Shown here one piece after another: positions 33,779 through 44,271 of a stretch of DNA of 64,000 nucleotides (positions within the stretch are counted from its first letter, which is position 1; each line of letters starts with the position of its first letter). Below the pieces are notes generated by a model, which saw only the letters and a program-made list of their open reading frames with translations, did no database searches and was not told where the DNA came from. This DNA comes from Paenibacillus sambharensis (GTDB lineage Bacteria; Bacillota; Bacilli; Paenibacillales; Paenibacillaceae): contig NZ_QKRB01000036.1 of NCBI RefSeq assembly GCF_003233845.1, forward strand, positions 1 to 64,000. Reading direction: 5' to 3'. The translations under genes and the position numbers were made by a program.

Positions 33779-34396
33779 TTCACCCAACGGCTTCAGACTA
33801 TGCTTCATAAGCGAGGCAATTTTCCGCTCGTCTTCATTATTGCTTTTCTCCAGCTCATGGATTACTAATTCCCGTCGTTGTATGGAATGGTTTTGGCTTA
33901 ACTTTGCTTTCCCTTCGATGTTGGTAATCTTCATTTTGAAGGCCTGAATGCCTTTGTTCAATCCGCTCAGAAGCTCCGGGTTCACATCCTGCAGCTTGTA
34001 GGAACTATCACTGGCCTCGTACTTCAATACCATGTCATTCAGAGCGGCCATCAGCTCCTGTTCATCGTCAATAAGTTCAACCTCTCCATAGACATGAATG
34101 GTCACATAGTTCCAAGTTGGAACTGCCTGATTGGTCTCATACCAGGATGGCGAAATATAGCAATGAGGACCATGAAACACTGCTAATACAGTCTGATTTC
34201 TAATATCTCTCCATTGAGGATTCGGGCGGGCAAAATGTCCGTAAAGGTACGTCTGCTGTGCATCCAATAGCAATGGCAGATGAGTTGCATAGGGTGCTCC
34301 ATCATGTTGAGAAAATAAGGTGGCAAAGCTGTTTTCTCTCATAACCTTATGAATCGACGACAGTTCCGTAATTGTGAAATGTGAGGGGATGTACAT
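33758..34396 (-). CDS. paiB: FMN-binding negative transcriptional regulator PaiB
   Basis: A 212-residue split-barrel flavin-binding protein: [22 protein letters not shown] start, [40 protein letters not shown], and GKAKLSQN near the C-terminus. PaiB of B. subtilis is linked to repression of sporulation and protease genes. Third gene of a paiA-marR-paiB unit, about 40 bases after marR. Confidence 0.92.
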   Translation of the reverse strand: MYIPSHFTITELSSIHKVMRENSFATLFSQHDGAPYATHLPLLLDAQQTYLYGHFARPNPQWRDIRNQTVLAVFHGPHCYISPSWYETNQAVPTWNYVTIHVYGEVELIDDEQELMAALNDMVLKYEASDSSYKLQDVNPELLSGLNKGIQAFKMKITNIEGKAKLSQNHSIQRRELVIHELEKSNNEDERKIASLMKHSLKPLGELNNPQG

Positions 34397-34434
34397 GTGG
34401 CTATTGCGCTCCTTCCAATGTTTCTGTTATCAAA

Positions 34435-35446
<1,012 letters not shown>

Positions 35447-35476
35447 TTATATGAAACTTGTCATCAAGCTTACAGT

Positions 35477-35503
35477 CATTATGTTGCAAATACAACAATA
35501 ATG
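35477..35503. promoter_or_regulatory. candidate MarR operator upstream of paiA
   Basis: CATTATGTTG-CAAATA-CAACAATAATG, a near-perfect inverted repeat with one bulged base. It lies about 46 bases upstream of the paiA start, just downstream of a TATAAT on the minus strand. Confidence 0.5.
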
Positions 35504-35513
35504 CAACCATTAT

Positions 35514-35553
35514 AAAAAAAGGAACCGCCGGGGGCTATCTTCCCCAGCGGTCC
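35514..35553 (-). terminator. terminator of the DsbA/FrnE-like gene
   Basis: Minus strand: GGGACCGCTGGGG / CCCCCGGCGGTTCC stem followed by TTTTTTT. Confidence 0.88.
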
Positions 35554-35590
35554 CTTCGTCTATGATTCTTTACTGCGGCCGGAGCAGTAC

Positions 35591-36337
35591 TTAATCCTTC
35601 TTCGGCACCTCGCAGCCGTCATCCGTGCAGATTCCTGCCTCAATTGTTGTGTCAGCATCCAGCGCCTTACCGGTTGCTTGATCCGCTGTGTCGGATTCTC
35701 CGTGTTCCTCAGCCCAGGCCTTCTCCAGCACTTCAAGGAACACCTCTGCCGGCTGTGCGCCTGACACGGCATACTTGTTATTCACCACGAAGAACGGCAC
35801 ACCACGCACGCCCAGCTGGGAGGCGATTTCTTCATCAATATGGACCTTATCCGAATACTGATCGCCTGAGAGCACCTCATCCGCCGCTGAGCGGTCCAGT
35901 CCGGCTTCACCTGCGATCCGCAGCAGGGTTTCCCGGTCGCTTAGGTTATCTGAATCCGTAAAATAGGCCTTGAACAGCAGCTCGGTAAGCGCCTCGCGCT
36001 TGCCATGATCTGCAGCAAAGTGAGTCAGCCGGTGCGCGTCCAGCGTATTCGTCACCTGCATGGTATCGAAGCGGAACGTCAGCCCCACTGCAGCAGCCTG
36101 CTCACCGACATTACGGTTGGCCTCAACCGCCTGCTCCCGGGTCATTCCGTACTTAGCGGCCAAAGCCGTATGGATATCCTGCTGTGGTTCACGAGGCGTT
36201 GAAGGGTCCAGGCGGAAGCTTCTGAACACCATCGTTACATCATCCTTATGCGCAAACTGCGACAATCCCGACTCAAACCGGCGCTTGCCTATATAACAGA
36301 ACGGACATGCAAAGTCCGACCATACATCTACATTCAT
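35591..36337 (-). CDS. DsbA-family oxidoreductase, FrnE-like
   Basis: A 248-residue cytoplasmic thioredoxin-fold protein (no signal peptide). The active site is DFACPFCYIGKRRFE (CPFC), the cis-Pro loop is GVRGVPFFVVNNKYAVSGAQP, and a helical insertion lies between. FrnE-type proteins assist disulfide chemistry and stress tolerance. The C-terminal ICTDDGCEVPKKD adds two cysteines. ATG 36337 has AAGGGAG upstream; an earlier in-frame start is less well supported. Confidence 0.9.
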   Translation of the reverse strand: MNVDVWSDFACPFCYIGKRRFESGLSQFAHKDDVTMVFRSFRLDPSTPREPQQDIHTALAAKYGMTREQAVEANRNVGEQAAAVGLTFRFDTMQVTNTLDAHRLTHFAADHGKREALTELLFKAYFTDSDNLSDRETLLRIAGEAGLDRSAADEVLSGDQYSDKVHIDEEIASQLGVRGVPFFVVNNKYAVSGAQPAEVFLEVLEKAWAEEHGESDTADQATGKALDADTTIEAGICTDDGCEVPKKD

Positions 36338-36479
36338 GACTGTCACTCCCTTGAGGTTAGTAACTTTCATTATAGCATAGTTTACCGCAGGAGCACATCA
36401 TACAAGCCAAGCCGCACAGTGTGCAGCTTGGCCCCTTGCTTAGCCAGCTCGTATCTATACTGGCACCAGCCTGCCCTTC

Positions 36480-38834
36480 CTATATCGCGTCGGATGCAGG
36501 CTCCAGCAGTCCCAGCTCCAGACAGGCGCGGACCTGCAGCTTCTTCAGGCCGCCCGGGAACCGGATCACAATCGAGCCGTCCGCCACCTCCGCAATTTCG
36601 CCGTGCCCGAACACCCGGTGCTTGACCTGGCGGCCAATTTGCAGCTCAACCGCCAGCTTGATGGCATTCGGGTTGTACGGCACCTCCGGCAGCGGCTGGT
36701 AACCGCTGACCGCTGAGGAGCGCGGCACCGCCGATGCAGTGCCGGAACCGGCGGCGGTGCCTCTGCCTGCTCCAGCCCCCACAGCCGCCTGGCCGCTTCC
36801 GCCCGCCGGCTTGTCCTCAGGCGGATTCATAATGTACCGCACACCTGTGACGAAGCGGGATTCCTGCACCTTGGTGTCGTTGCGCTGCTTGTACGCAATC
36901 AGCTCGAGATATTTTTTCGCCCGGGTCATTCCGACATAGAACAGACGCACCGCCTCCTCCATCGGCTCCCCGTTGCCTTCGGCCTTCTGCTCGATGTCAT
37001 CGGCTGCCGGGATCACCCCTTCAATCAGGTCCACCATGTACACATGCTCGAATTCCAGACCCTTGGAGCTGTGGAACGTCGAGAGGGTGACGGCATTCTG
37101 CCCCCGTCTCGACCTCGCCTTCTTCAGTGACTCCTCCAGATGCTGCAGCCTTTGCGCGAACGCCTCCATGGTGGGCAGCGGCTCCGCGATATCCTCAAGC
37201 GTGTTCAAAATCCCGACCAGATAATCCCGTTGGAAGCCGAGGCGCTCGCAGAGCTTCTCCACCGCCTTGTCATAGCCCAGCTGATTGCGGATCAGATGAA
37301 TCGCCGCCAGCGGCGCCATGCCCCGCATCCGTTCGAAGTTTGCCTTGCAGTCCTGCAGCAGCTTGCGCTGATAGTCCTGCAGATGGACGAAGCGCAGCAG
37401 GTTATCAAACACTGATTCGTTATTGTCAATTTCCTTCAGCACCGTAATCTGATGACGCGTGATATAGCCGCTCAGCTTCGTATGGATTTTCTCCAGAAGA
37501 TCAGCCCGCCGGTCCGTGAACGACATCCGCATGAAGTTCAGCACATCCTCCACCACCCAGTGAGAGAAAAACCGGTTGTCCGCATCCTTCATATAATAGG
37601 GCACGCCCGCGCGGTCCAGTTCGTTCATCAGGCTGATCGACGACGAGTTGTTGCGGTACAGCACCGCCGCTTCCTCCAGCCGTTCCAGCTTCTGCAGCTC
37701 CTGCACCACATACTTCGCCTGCTGGCGGAAGTCATCCAGTGTCCGGATGCTTATCGGCTCGCCCGGCGGGTTGCGGGTAAACATGTTCTTGTTATACCGG
37801 TTCTTGTTCCGCTTGATGAAGCGGTTTGCCACCTTCACGATCGAGGCGGTTGAGCGGTAATTTTGTTCCATGAAGAGAATTTCGGCGTTCGGATACACCT
37901 TCTTAAAATCAAGCAGATACTGTGGCTCGGCAGCCCGCCAGGTATAGATGCTCTGATCATCATCAGCCACCACGCACAGGTTACCGTGCGGGCGGACCAG
38001 CTTTTCAATAAGCGCATGCTGCACGAGCGATGTATCCTGGCTCTCATCGGTCAGGATGTAGTCGTACCGCTTCTGGTAGCTGCGGAGAAGAGCTGCATCT
38101 TCCTCAAGCAGACGGTTCGCAACTGTCAGCATATCGTCATAGTCCAGCAGGAGCTTACCCTGGCCGCCTGTCTGCTTGTAGCTCTCGTAAGCTTCCATCA
38201 CCCGCTTCGCCTGGGGCACACCGCACCTTACTGCTCCCCACTCAGCGGGCGGGATCATTTTATTCTTGATGAAGCTGATATAGCTCGTCAGCTCCTCCAT
38301 CTGGTCGTCGGTAGGCCTGCTGCCCGTTACCGTCTCGTAGAGACTTCGCAGGATCAGCTTCTTGTTCAGCGGCAGCTGCCCCTGCTGCCCAGCGCCGCCG
38401 TGCTGGCCCGGTCTGCCTGCTCCCCCTGGCTGCTGGTCTTCCTCCCCGTCCGCCGCCTGCTCCGCATGGCCTTCGATCAGCACATATTCCTTGCGTGCCC
38501 GCCAGAAGTGCTGGCGCACTACCTCGAACGCGAAGCTGTGGATGGTGGAGAAATCTGCAGCCGGCAGGCCGGGGAAGAACCGCTTGAACCTCTCCTTCAT
38601 ATCATGCGCGGACGCCCGGCTGAACGTCACCGCCTTAAGGCGAGACGGGTCAACCCCTTTTACCTCCACCAGATAGCCCATCCGCATAATCATCGTGGTC
38701 GTTTTGCCCGAGCCAGGCGAAGCCAGCAGCAGCAGAGGCCCTTCCGTCGTTAGTACCGCCTGCTTCTGTACCTCATTCAAGCTTACACCGAGCTCTCTAT
38801 GTTTTCGTTCAAAAAAATCCTGTTCCGCTGGCAT
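36480..38834 (-). CDS. UvrD/PcrA-like ATP-dependent DNA helicase
   Basis: A 784-residue superfamily 1A helicase. Q-motif LNEVQKQAVLTTEGPLLLLASPGSGKTTTM (Walker A), Walker B YILTDESQDTSLVQH, motif III CVVADDDQSIYTWRAA, motif IV EQNYRSTASIV, motif V TLSTFHSSKGLEFEHVYMVDLIEG, motif VI RLFYVGMTRAKKYLEL. The C-terminal ~100 residues form a Gly/Ala-rich linker and a small beta domain (HRVFGHGEIAEVADGSIVIRFPGGLKKL) as in PcrA. The UvrD/Rep/PcrA subtype is not settled. ATG 38834 (MPAEQDFF) is chosen over an upstream start on RBS grounds. Confidence 0.9.
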   Translation of the reverse strand: MPAEQDFFERKHRELGVSLNEVQKQAVLTTEGPLLLLASPGSGKTTTMIMRMGYLVEVKGVDPSRLKAVTFSRASAHDMKERFKRFFPGLPAADFSTIHSFAFEVVRQHFWRARKEYVLIEGHAEQAADGEEDQQPGGAGRPGQHGGAGQQGQLPLNKKLILRSLYETVTGSRPTDDQMEELTSYISFIKNKMIPPAEWGAVRCGVPQAKRVMEAYESYKQTGGQGKLLLDYDDMLTVANRLLEEDAALLRSYQKRYDYILTDESQDTSLVQHALIEKLVRPHGNLCVVADDDQSIYTWRAAEPQYLLDFKKVYPNAEILFMEQNYRSTASIVKVANRFIKRNKNRYNKNMFTRNPPGEPISIRTLDDFRQQAKYVVQELQKLERLEEAAVLYRNNSSSISLMNELDRAGVPYYMKDADNRFFSHWVVEDVLNFMRMSFTDRRADLLEKIHTKLSGYITRHQITVLKEIDNNESVFDNLLRFVHLQDYQRKLLQDCKANFERMRGMAPLAAIHLIRNQLGYDKAVEKLCERLGFQRDYLVGILNTLEDIAEPLPTMEAFAQRLQHLEESLKKARSRRGQNAVTLSTFHSSKGLEFEHVYMVDLIEGVIPAADDIEQKAEGNGEPMEEAVRLFYVGMTRAKKYLELIAYKQRNDTKVQESRFVTGVRYIMNPPEDKPAGGSGQAAVGAGAGRGTAAGSGTASAVPRSSAVSGYQPLPEVPYNPNAIKLAVELQIGRQVKHRVFGHGEIAEVADGSIVIRFPGGLKKLQVRACLELGLLEPASDAI

Positions 38835-39109
38835 GGCAATCGTTACCTCTTTCCGTAACCCTAAGATAGCTGTCCCTCTATTATAAAGCATCATGCAAGC
38901 GGGTGGGCAGGGCAATTATGGAAGCGCTTAAGAGTGAGTGGAATATGAGGAGATTTTAACAAAATGAATTGCCGTGCTATTCTTCACAACGACCTGGCAG
39001 CAGCCGATATTTCAACTACATAGCTGTATAGTGGTGTCGATGACCGGCCCCATATCCAGACAGCTCTTCGCATCCTGTATCAGCTAAAGTAAGACAAGAA
39101 GGAGCAGAC

Positions 39110-42007
39110 ATGAAGATGAAGTCAGCGAAGATTACTGCAGCCGTTCTCACCTTGTCCCTCCTGCTTCAAGCCTCCTGGGTTCAGGCAGAAGCCGCCTACC
39201 TTCCGGGAACTGCGGAGCAGGAAGTCATTATTGTCTATAAAAACGAAGAAGGCAAGGAGGCCGCGCGGAATGAAAGCCAGGATATCCGGCATGAGTTCGA
39301 TGTGGTTCCGGCCGTTGCCGCTTCGGTCACGAATGATCAGCTCGCCGAGCTGATTAACGATCCCAATATTGCGCTGATTGAGCGAAACATTACCTTCAGC
39401 ACAACCGGCAGTGATGTACAGCAGTTGAACTCATCCGAGATTATTCCAGCCGAGCAGTCGCAGTGGGGTTTTCAAGCCGTGAAATCGTCCAACAAGTGGG
39501 CGGATGGCTTCACCGGCGCCGGCGTAAAGGTCGCTGTCCTGGACAGCGGTATCGCGCCTCATCCGGATTTAATCGTCGCCGGCGGCGTCTCTACTGTTGA
39601 TTACACAGCATCTTACACAGACGACGAAGGCCATGGCACCCATGTTGCCGGAATCATCGCCGCAAGACGGGGCAACGGCGGCATGGTCGGCATTGCCCCG
39701 GATGCGCAGCTGTATGCGGTCAAGGTCATGGACGCGAACGGCCAAGGCACCCTGCTGGATGTTATGGAGGGCATCGAATGGTCGATCCAGAACGGGATGC
39801 ATATCCTGAACATTTCGCTCGGGACTGATACCTACTCTCCTTCCCTGCACAGCATGGTTGATCTTGCGCATCAGCATGGCATCGTGCTGGTTGGCTCAGC
39901 CGGCAACAGCGGATCAGGAGTCAATACCATCAATTATCCGGCCAAGCTCAGCAACGTAATCGCCGTATCCGCCATTGATGTTAACCGCAATCGGGGGGAC
40001 TTCTCGTCAACAGGTGCCGAAAATGAAGTCGCCGCGCCGGGCGTTGATATTCTCTCGACTTACTTGAACAATATGTATGCATCGGGTGACGGCACCTCTC
40101 AGGCAGCCCCGCATGTGGCGGGCATGCTGGCGATCCTGAAGCAGATGCACCCGGCTTATACGAACGAGCAGCTCCGCAGCCAGCTACACAAGTATGCCAT
40201 TGACCTTGGCGCACCAGGCCGGGATGACGAGTATGGCATCGGTTTCTCGACCTTCACGAAGGATATCGTTCCTCCAGGTGAGGTAAGCGGCCTTAAGGTC
40301 AGTGCTGTCACCGACAGCTCGGTCACGATGGAATGGACCAAACCGGCTGATCCCGATCTGGCCGCTGCGGCTGTATACCTGAACGGCAGCCGTCTGGGCT
40401 CGGTCACCTCATCCGTGTACCAGGCAGTGGATTTAGCCCCCGCTACCACGTACACCTTCAAGGTGACGACATCCGACACCAGCGGCAACGAGTCGGCAGG
40501 CACAACCATCCAGGCCACGACTCTGCCTGCTGCTCTTAAGCAGCCTGGAGAACCTTCGGGCACCGCAGAGCCTGTTAATACGGAAGGCGAGCCGCCTGCA
40601 GAAGACAGCGCTCCAGCTCCTGGCACTGGGGACCAGCCAGCGGACAGCTCTTCCGGAGACAGCAGCCAGATCCCGGCAGACAGCTCTACTGCTGAAGGCG
40701 GCAGTCAGATGCCGGACGGAGACGAGCAAGCCGGTTCCGGTACCCCGACAGTGAGCCCGATTATCGTGCAGCCAGCACCTGTCTCTAATCCTGTTGTACC
40801 AGGGCCAATCATGCCTATGCCGTTCAATCCGACTCCGCCGCCGTCAGGAGGCAGTTCGGTTGTTACAGGTGGTGATGCAGACCCGGCGGCTGGCGATAAC
40901 GTAGAACGGACCGTTCCGTCAGACCCCCTCCAGAAGGCACAGCGTGCTCTATCGGAGGCTGCTGCATCGCGGCGCGCAATTGATTATGCGGCTGCCCTTG
41001 CGGCCGTTCACCAGCTGCCAGCAGGCACTGACAAGGCCAAGCTGAACAGGGAGCTTGCCGCGTTCAAGACGAAGCTCGGCATCCGTGATCTGCCTGGAAG
41101 GTCCGCCATTCACAGCGGCATCCCGCTCAGCGTCAGCCTGCAGGTCGCTGCTGGCAGCGGGCAGTACAAGTACATTGACGCCTCATCCATAACAGATGAT
41201 AACGTCTTTATCATGGACGACACCGGGAAGATTATCCGGGATGTGAAGGTCAGCCTGCTCTGGAACCGGCTGTTCGTCTCACCCGGCAGCGGCGAGCTTG
41301 ATCCCCGGCGCACGTATACGCTGTATCTGGATAAGAGTGTGCGCGGGAAAGCCTCTCCAGGCGGAGCAGCGCGGGAGCTGCCTCATCCGGCAGCCCTCCC
41401 ATTCACGGTAGGTAAAGCTGCGGCCGGTGACACATCTAACGGTTCAGCAGCAGCAAGCGGCAAGACCGCCTTCAAGGATACTGCAGGCCACTGGGCCCGC
41501 GACACCATTCAGTGGGCAATAACCACCCGCATGGTAACCGGCTACGGGGATGGCAGCTTCCGGCCTAACCAGCCGGTCACCGAAGCCGAGTTCCTGGCCA
41601 TGCTGCTCCGTGCTTTCGAGCCAGAGCTTGTCTCATCCGGCAGCGGGCACTGGGCCGGCTCCTACTACAGCAGAGCCCGCGAACTCCAGTATCCGGCTCT
41701 TGGGTACAGCAGTACAGAAGCCCGCAAGCGCACGATTCAGCGGCAGCAGGTTGCCGAGCTGATCTCCTCTGCCGAGGGCGTCCGGTTCGAAGGTGATCAT
41801 GCGGTCCGCTATATACTGGCCTTCGGTCTGGCTAACGGCAGCAGCAGCACCAAGGTCACCGTTGAGTCCTTCCAGGGCAGTAAAGGATTGACCCGTGCCG
41901 AAGCGCTTCAATTCGTCCGCAACTTCACGCAGTACGGGATCGGCGGCCTGCTTGAAAGGCCAGCAGCGCCATCCAATCCGGCAGATATTCCGCCTATCCG
42001 GCGATAG
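39110..42007 (+). CDS. cell-surface subtilisin-like protease with FnIII and SLH domains
   Basis: A 965-residue exported serine protease. Signal peptide 1-26; inhibitor I9 propeptide about 36-98; S8 catalytic domain about 125-385 with Asp145, His175, Asn266 and Ser330 (GDGTSQAAPHVAG); fibronectin III about 390-475. A Pro/Ser/Glu/Thr-rich linker about 475-610 and an Ig-like domain about 665-760 follow. C-terminal S-layer homology region about 785-950 starts FKDTAGHWARDTIQWAITTRMVTGYGDGSFRPNQPVT. The SLH modules would tether it to pyruvylated wall polymers. ATG has AAGGAG with a 6-base gap; single-gene unit. Confidence 0.94.
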   Translation: MKMKSAKITAAVLTLSLLLQASWVQAEAAYLPGTAEQEVIIVYKNEEGKEAARNESQDIRHEFDVVPAVAASVTNDQLAELINDPNIALIERNITFSTTGSDVQQLNSSEIIPAEQSQWGFQAVKSSNKWADGFTGAGVKVAVLDSGIAPHPDLIVAGGVSTVDYTASYTDDEGHGTHVAGIIAARRGNGGMVGIAPDAQLYAVKVMDANGQGTLLDVMEGIEWSIQNGMHILNISLGTDTYSPSLHSMVDLAHQHGIVLVGSAGNSGSGVNTINYPAKLSNVIAVSAIDVNRNRGDFSSTGAENEVAAPGVDILSTYLNNMYASGDGTSQAAPHVAGMLAILKQMHPAYTNEQLRSQLHKYAIDLGAPGRDDEYGIGFSTFTKDIVPPGEVSGLKVSAVTDSSVTMEWTKPADPDLAAAAVYLNGSRLGSVTSSVYQAVDLAPATTYTFKVTTSDTSGNESAGTTIQATTLPAALKQPGEPSGTAEPVNTEGEPPAEDSAPAPGTGDQPADSSSGDSSQIPADSSTAEGGSQMPDGDEQAGSGTPTVSPIIVQPAPVSNPVVPGPIMPMPFNPTPPPSGGSSVVTGGDADPAAGDNVERTVPSDPLQKAQRALSEAAASRRAIDYAAALAAVHQLPAGTDKAKLNRELAAFKTKLGIRDLPGRSAIHSGIPLSVSLQVAAGSGQYKYIDASSITDDNVFIMDDTGKIIRDVKVSLLWNRLFVSPGSGELDPRRTYTLYLDKSVRGKASPGGAARELPHPAALPFTVGKAAAGDTSNGSAAASGKTAFKDTAGHWARDTIQWAITTRMVTGYGDGSFRPNQPVTEAEFLAMLLRAFEPELVSSGSGHWAGSYYSRARELQYPALGYSSTEARKRTIQRQQVAELISSAEGVRFEGDHAVRYILAFGLANGSSSTKVTVESFQGSKGLTRAEALQFVRNFTQYGIGGLLERPAAPSNPADIPPIRR

Positions 42008-42027
42008 CACTTAAGAGCGTATAATAC

Positions 42028-42067
42028 AAACGGGAACCCTGGTCAGCTGGGGTTCCCGTTTATTTTG
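42028..42067 (+). terminator. terminator of the SLH-protease gene
   Basis: Stem AAACGGGAACCC / GGGTTCCCGTTT, then ATTTTG. Confidence 0.88.
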
Positions 42068-42203
42068 CCCGTCTGCCGCGCTGTGGTGTGTACAGGAAAT
42101 GGCCCGGCAACTCGTTCACAATTTATCCACAGAATGTTCACTTACGAGAGGAAATTCTGTCAAGTAGAATGATCACAGCTCACAAAAAGAGAGGTTGATT
42201 GGT

Positions 42204-42689
42204 TTGCCGACAACAAAGAAGGAAAGTCTGTATTTTGGTTTAATGATGTGCGCCGGGATGGTCATCGTCATGACGTTCTATAACATGCTGGTGAACGGCC
42301 TCACGAAGGAAATGGGCCTTGCCGTCTTATGCCTTAACCTTGCAATAGGTTTCATTGCAGCGTTTCTGCTGGATTTTTGCCTTGTAGGCCCGCTGGCTAA
42401 GAAGATTGTGTTCAAGCTGCCTTTTGACAAGTCTAAGAAAATCTACATCGTTCTTGCCATGTCCACATGTATGGTGCTCGGCATGGTCATCTGTATGTCC
42501 TTCTTCGGACTCGTCATGGCGAACATGGCGGACAGCGAGAACAACAGCTTCACCTTCGCCAATTATGCTGCGACTCTCGGCAAGAACTTTATTATGGCCT
42601 ATCCGCTGCAGCTGCTCGTTATGGGACCGCTTGTCCGCTTCATGTTCATGCGGTTTGTGAAGCCTGCACTCGCAGCGAACCCTGCCTAA
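42204..42689 (+). CDS. DUF2798-type membrane protein
   Basis: A 161-residue membrane protein with four hydrophobic segments arranged as two DUF2798-like repeats (GLMMCAGMVIVMTFYNMLVNG and VLAMSTCMVLGMVICMSFFGLV). Function unknown. TTG 42204 is chosen because GAGAGG lies 9 bases upstream; TTG 42195 is too close to that site. No operon partner. Confidence 0.75.
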   Translation: MPTTKKESLYFGLMMCAGMVIVMTFYNMLVNGLTKEMGLAVLCLNLAIGFIAAFLLDFCLVGPLAKKIVFKLPFDKSKKIYIVLAMSTCMVLGMVICMSFFGLVMANMADSENNSFTFANYAATLGKNFIMAYPLQLLVMGPLVRFMFMRFVKPALAANPA

Positions 42690-42783
42690 TGGCGGCTGTA
42701 TTGGGTGCTTTGGGGAATGCCTGAATGCCTGGCTGGATACGGCCGCTAGAGGACTGCTGTCCAACTCCCCCGACAACCGGAAA

Positions 42784-42808
42784 AGGCGAGCCCCTGGGCT
42801 CGCCTATC
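42784..42808 (-). terminator. terminator of the GAF histidine kinase gene
   Basis: Stem AGGCGAGCCC / GGGCTCGCCT; the minus strand continues TTTTCC. Confidence 0.65.
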
Positions 42809-42855
42809 TTCTATCTGCCTACTATATCCGTCTATTATCCCATGCTGCTCCCCGT

Positions 42856-44115
42856 CTAGAAGCCCTCAATCTCCGCCAGAGAAGTCATCGAGCGGTAGGG
42901 AAGCATAATTTCAAATGCGAAGCAGGAGCCCTTCTCCCCCGTCTCCATCAGCCAGATCGAGCCATCCATTCCTTCCACAAGCTGCTTGCAGATGGACAGG
43001 CCAAGCCCTGAGCCTTCCTGGTAGCCGGTTTGGGCGGGATCATGCAGCTGAATGAAGGGACGGAACAGGTCATCCGCCTGCTCAGCAGGTACTCCCACGC
43101 CTGTGTCCCGAACCGTAAAGAGAAGCGAGGCCACTTCAGCGGCACGGTCCAACCGCTGCAGCTTGATTCCCACTGTGACCTGACCCCGCTCGGTGAACTT
43201 GATCGCGTTGCTGACTAGATTAACCAGCACCTGCCGGATTTTCACCTCATCACCAATCAGAATGCCGGGAACCTCCGCATCGATTTCTGTCTTCAGCTGC
43301 AGTCCCTTCCCCCTGGTCTCCGCCACGAATAAGTCCTGGACCTGGCTGATGCAGCCCGCAAGGTCGAAGGGACGGTTCTTAAGGACAATCGTCTCCGCCT
43401 CGTACTTCGAATAATCGAGCACACTGCCGAGGAGCTTCAGCAGCGAGTCTCCGCTGGAACGGATCATGTCGACAAATCCCCGCTGCTCGCGGTTTAGCTC
43501 CGTTGACTGGAGAAGCTCGGTGAGGCCCATTACCGCGTTCATCGGGGTGCGGATCTCGTGGCTCAGCATCGCAACCAGGTTGTTCTTGTTCTCCCGCATG
43601 CCAACCACAGCGCGTTCAGCCTTCTTCACCATATGAACCGTATCTTCAAGCTCAAGGACATTGGCGAAGAAGGCAGCCAGCGACTCCATAAGCGCGACAT
43701 CCTTGTCCGTATAAGCATAATAGTTGTGGTCAAATGCGCAAAGCGAACCATATACCTCGCCGCCCCGCTTGATGATTTTGACCCCCATAAACGAACAGCC
43801 GCCCACAAACCGTGTCGCGTCCATATCCTTCGTTAGAGGATGAGTGAAGTTATCCGGAACCACAAGCGGGCCGGCCGACTTCTCAATAACCAGATGGCAA
43901 TAAGAATCCTCATTGTCGACTATCAGCCCCTCAGCCAGCAGCAGCTCTTCCCGGTTATAGGCTTTCAGCACCGTTGTGGTCAGCCTGTCGTTGATGGCGA
44001 TGCAGAATGTGTTAGCAGGAATCATGCTGCTGGCCGTACTCATGACCTGCGCAGCAGTATCATATATATTTCTGGAAACAATCGTAAGCAAATCGTCGAT
44101 ATAATCTGTCTTCAT
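42856..44115 (-). CDS. cytoplasmic GAF-domain sensor histidine kinase
   Basis: A 419-residue soluble kinase. GAF domain about 15-160 (FCIAINDRLTTTVLKAYN, VGGCSFMGVKI, YGSLCAFDHNYY); short coiled coil; HisKA with the phospho-acceptor in MLSHEIRTPMNAVMGLTELL; HATPase with NLVSNAIKFTERGQV, DTGVGVP and GSGLGLSI. No membrane segment and no adjacent response regulator, so an orphan kinase with an unknown intracellular signal. The organisation resembles hybrid kinases lacking the receiver. Confidence 0.9.
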   Translation of the reverse strand: MKTDYIDDLLTIVSRNIYDTAAQVMSTASSMIPANTFCIAINDRLTTTVLKAYNREELLLAEGLIVDNEDSYCHLVIEKSAGPLVVPDNFTHPLTKDMDATRFVGGCSFMGVKIIKRGGEVYGSLCAFDHNYYAYTDKDVALMESLAAFFANVLELEDTVHMVKKAERAVVGMRENKNNLVAMLSHEIRTPMNAVMGLTELLQSTELNREQRGFVDMIRSSGDSLLKLLGSVLDYSKYEAETIVLKNRPFDLAGCISQVQDLFVAETRGKGLQLKTEIDAEVPGILIGDEVKIRQVLVNLVSNAIKFTERGQVTVGIKLQRLDRAAEVASLLFTVRDTGVGVPAEQADDLFRPFIQLHDPAQTGYQEGSGLGLSICKQLVEGMDGSIWLMETGEKGSCFAFEIMLPYRSMTSLAEIEGF

Positions 44116-44271
44116 GTTCTCATCCTATCTTCCGATTGCCACCAGCTTCTGTTCATGAGTCCATCTCCGGTGGATAACCTTGTTCTATAAACAGTCACAC
44201 CTTCTCAAGCATAGACTTCTGTAAGAAAGTTGTAAAGAACAGTTTCCTTGATTAGAACGAGAACTTATTTC

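Noticed and set aside
36406-36436. inverted repeat GCCAAGC...GCTTGGC between the DsbA-like gene and the helicase gene as a terminator
   Set aside because: A good stem but no T run on either strand; it may be a weak helicase terminator, not firm enough to list.
38919-38932. cre-like sequence TGGAAGCGCTTAAG between the helicase and SLH-protease genes
   Set aside because: The 3' half departs from the consensus at two positions and it is not placed against a recognisable promoter.
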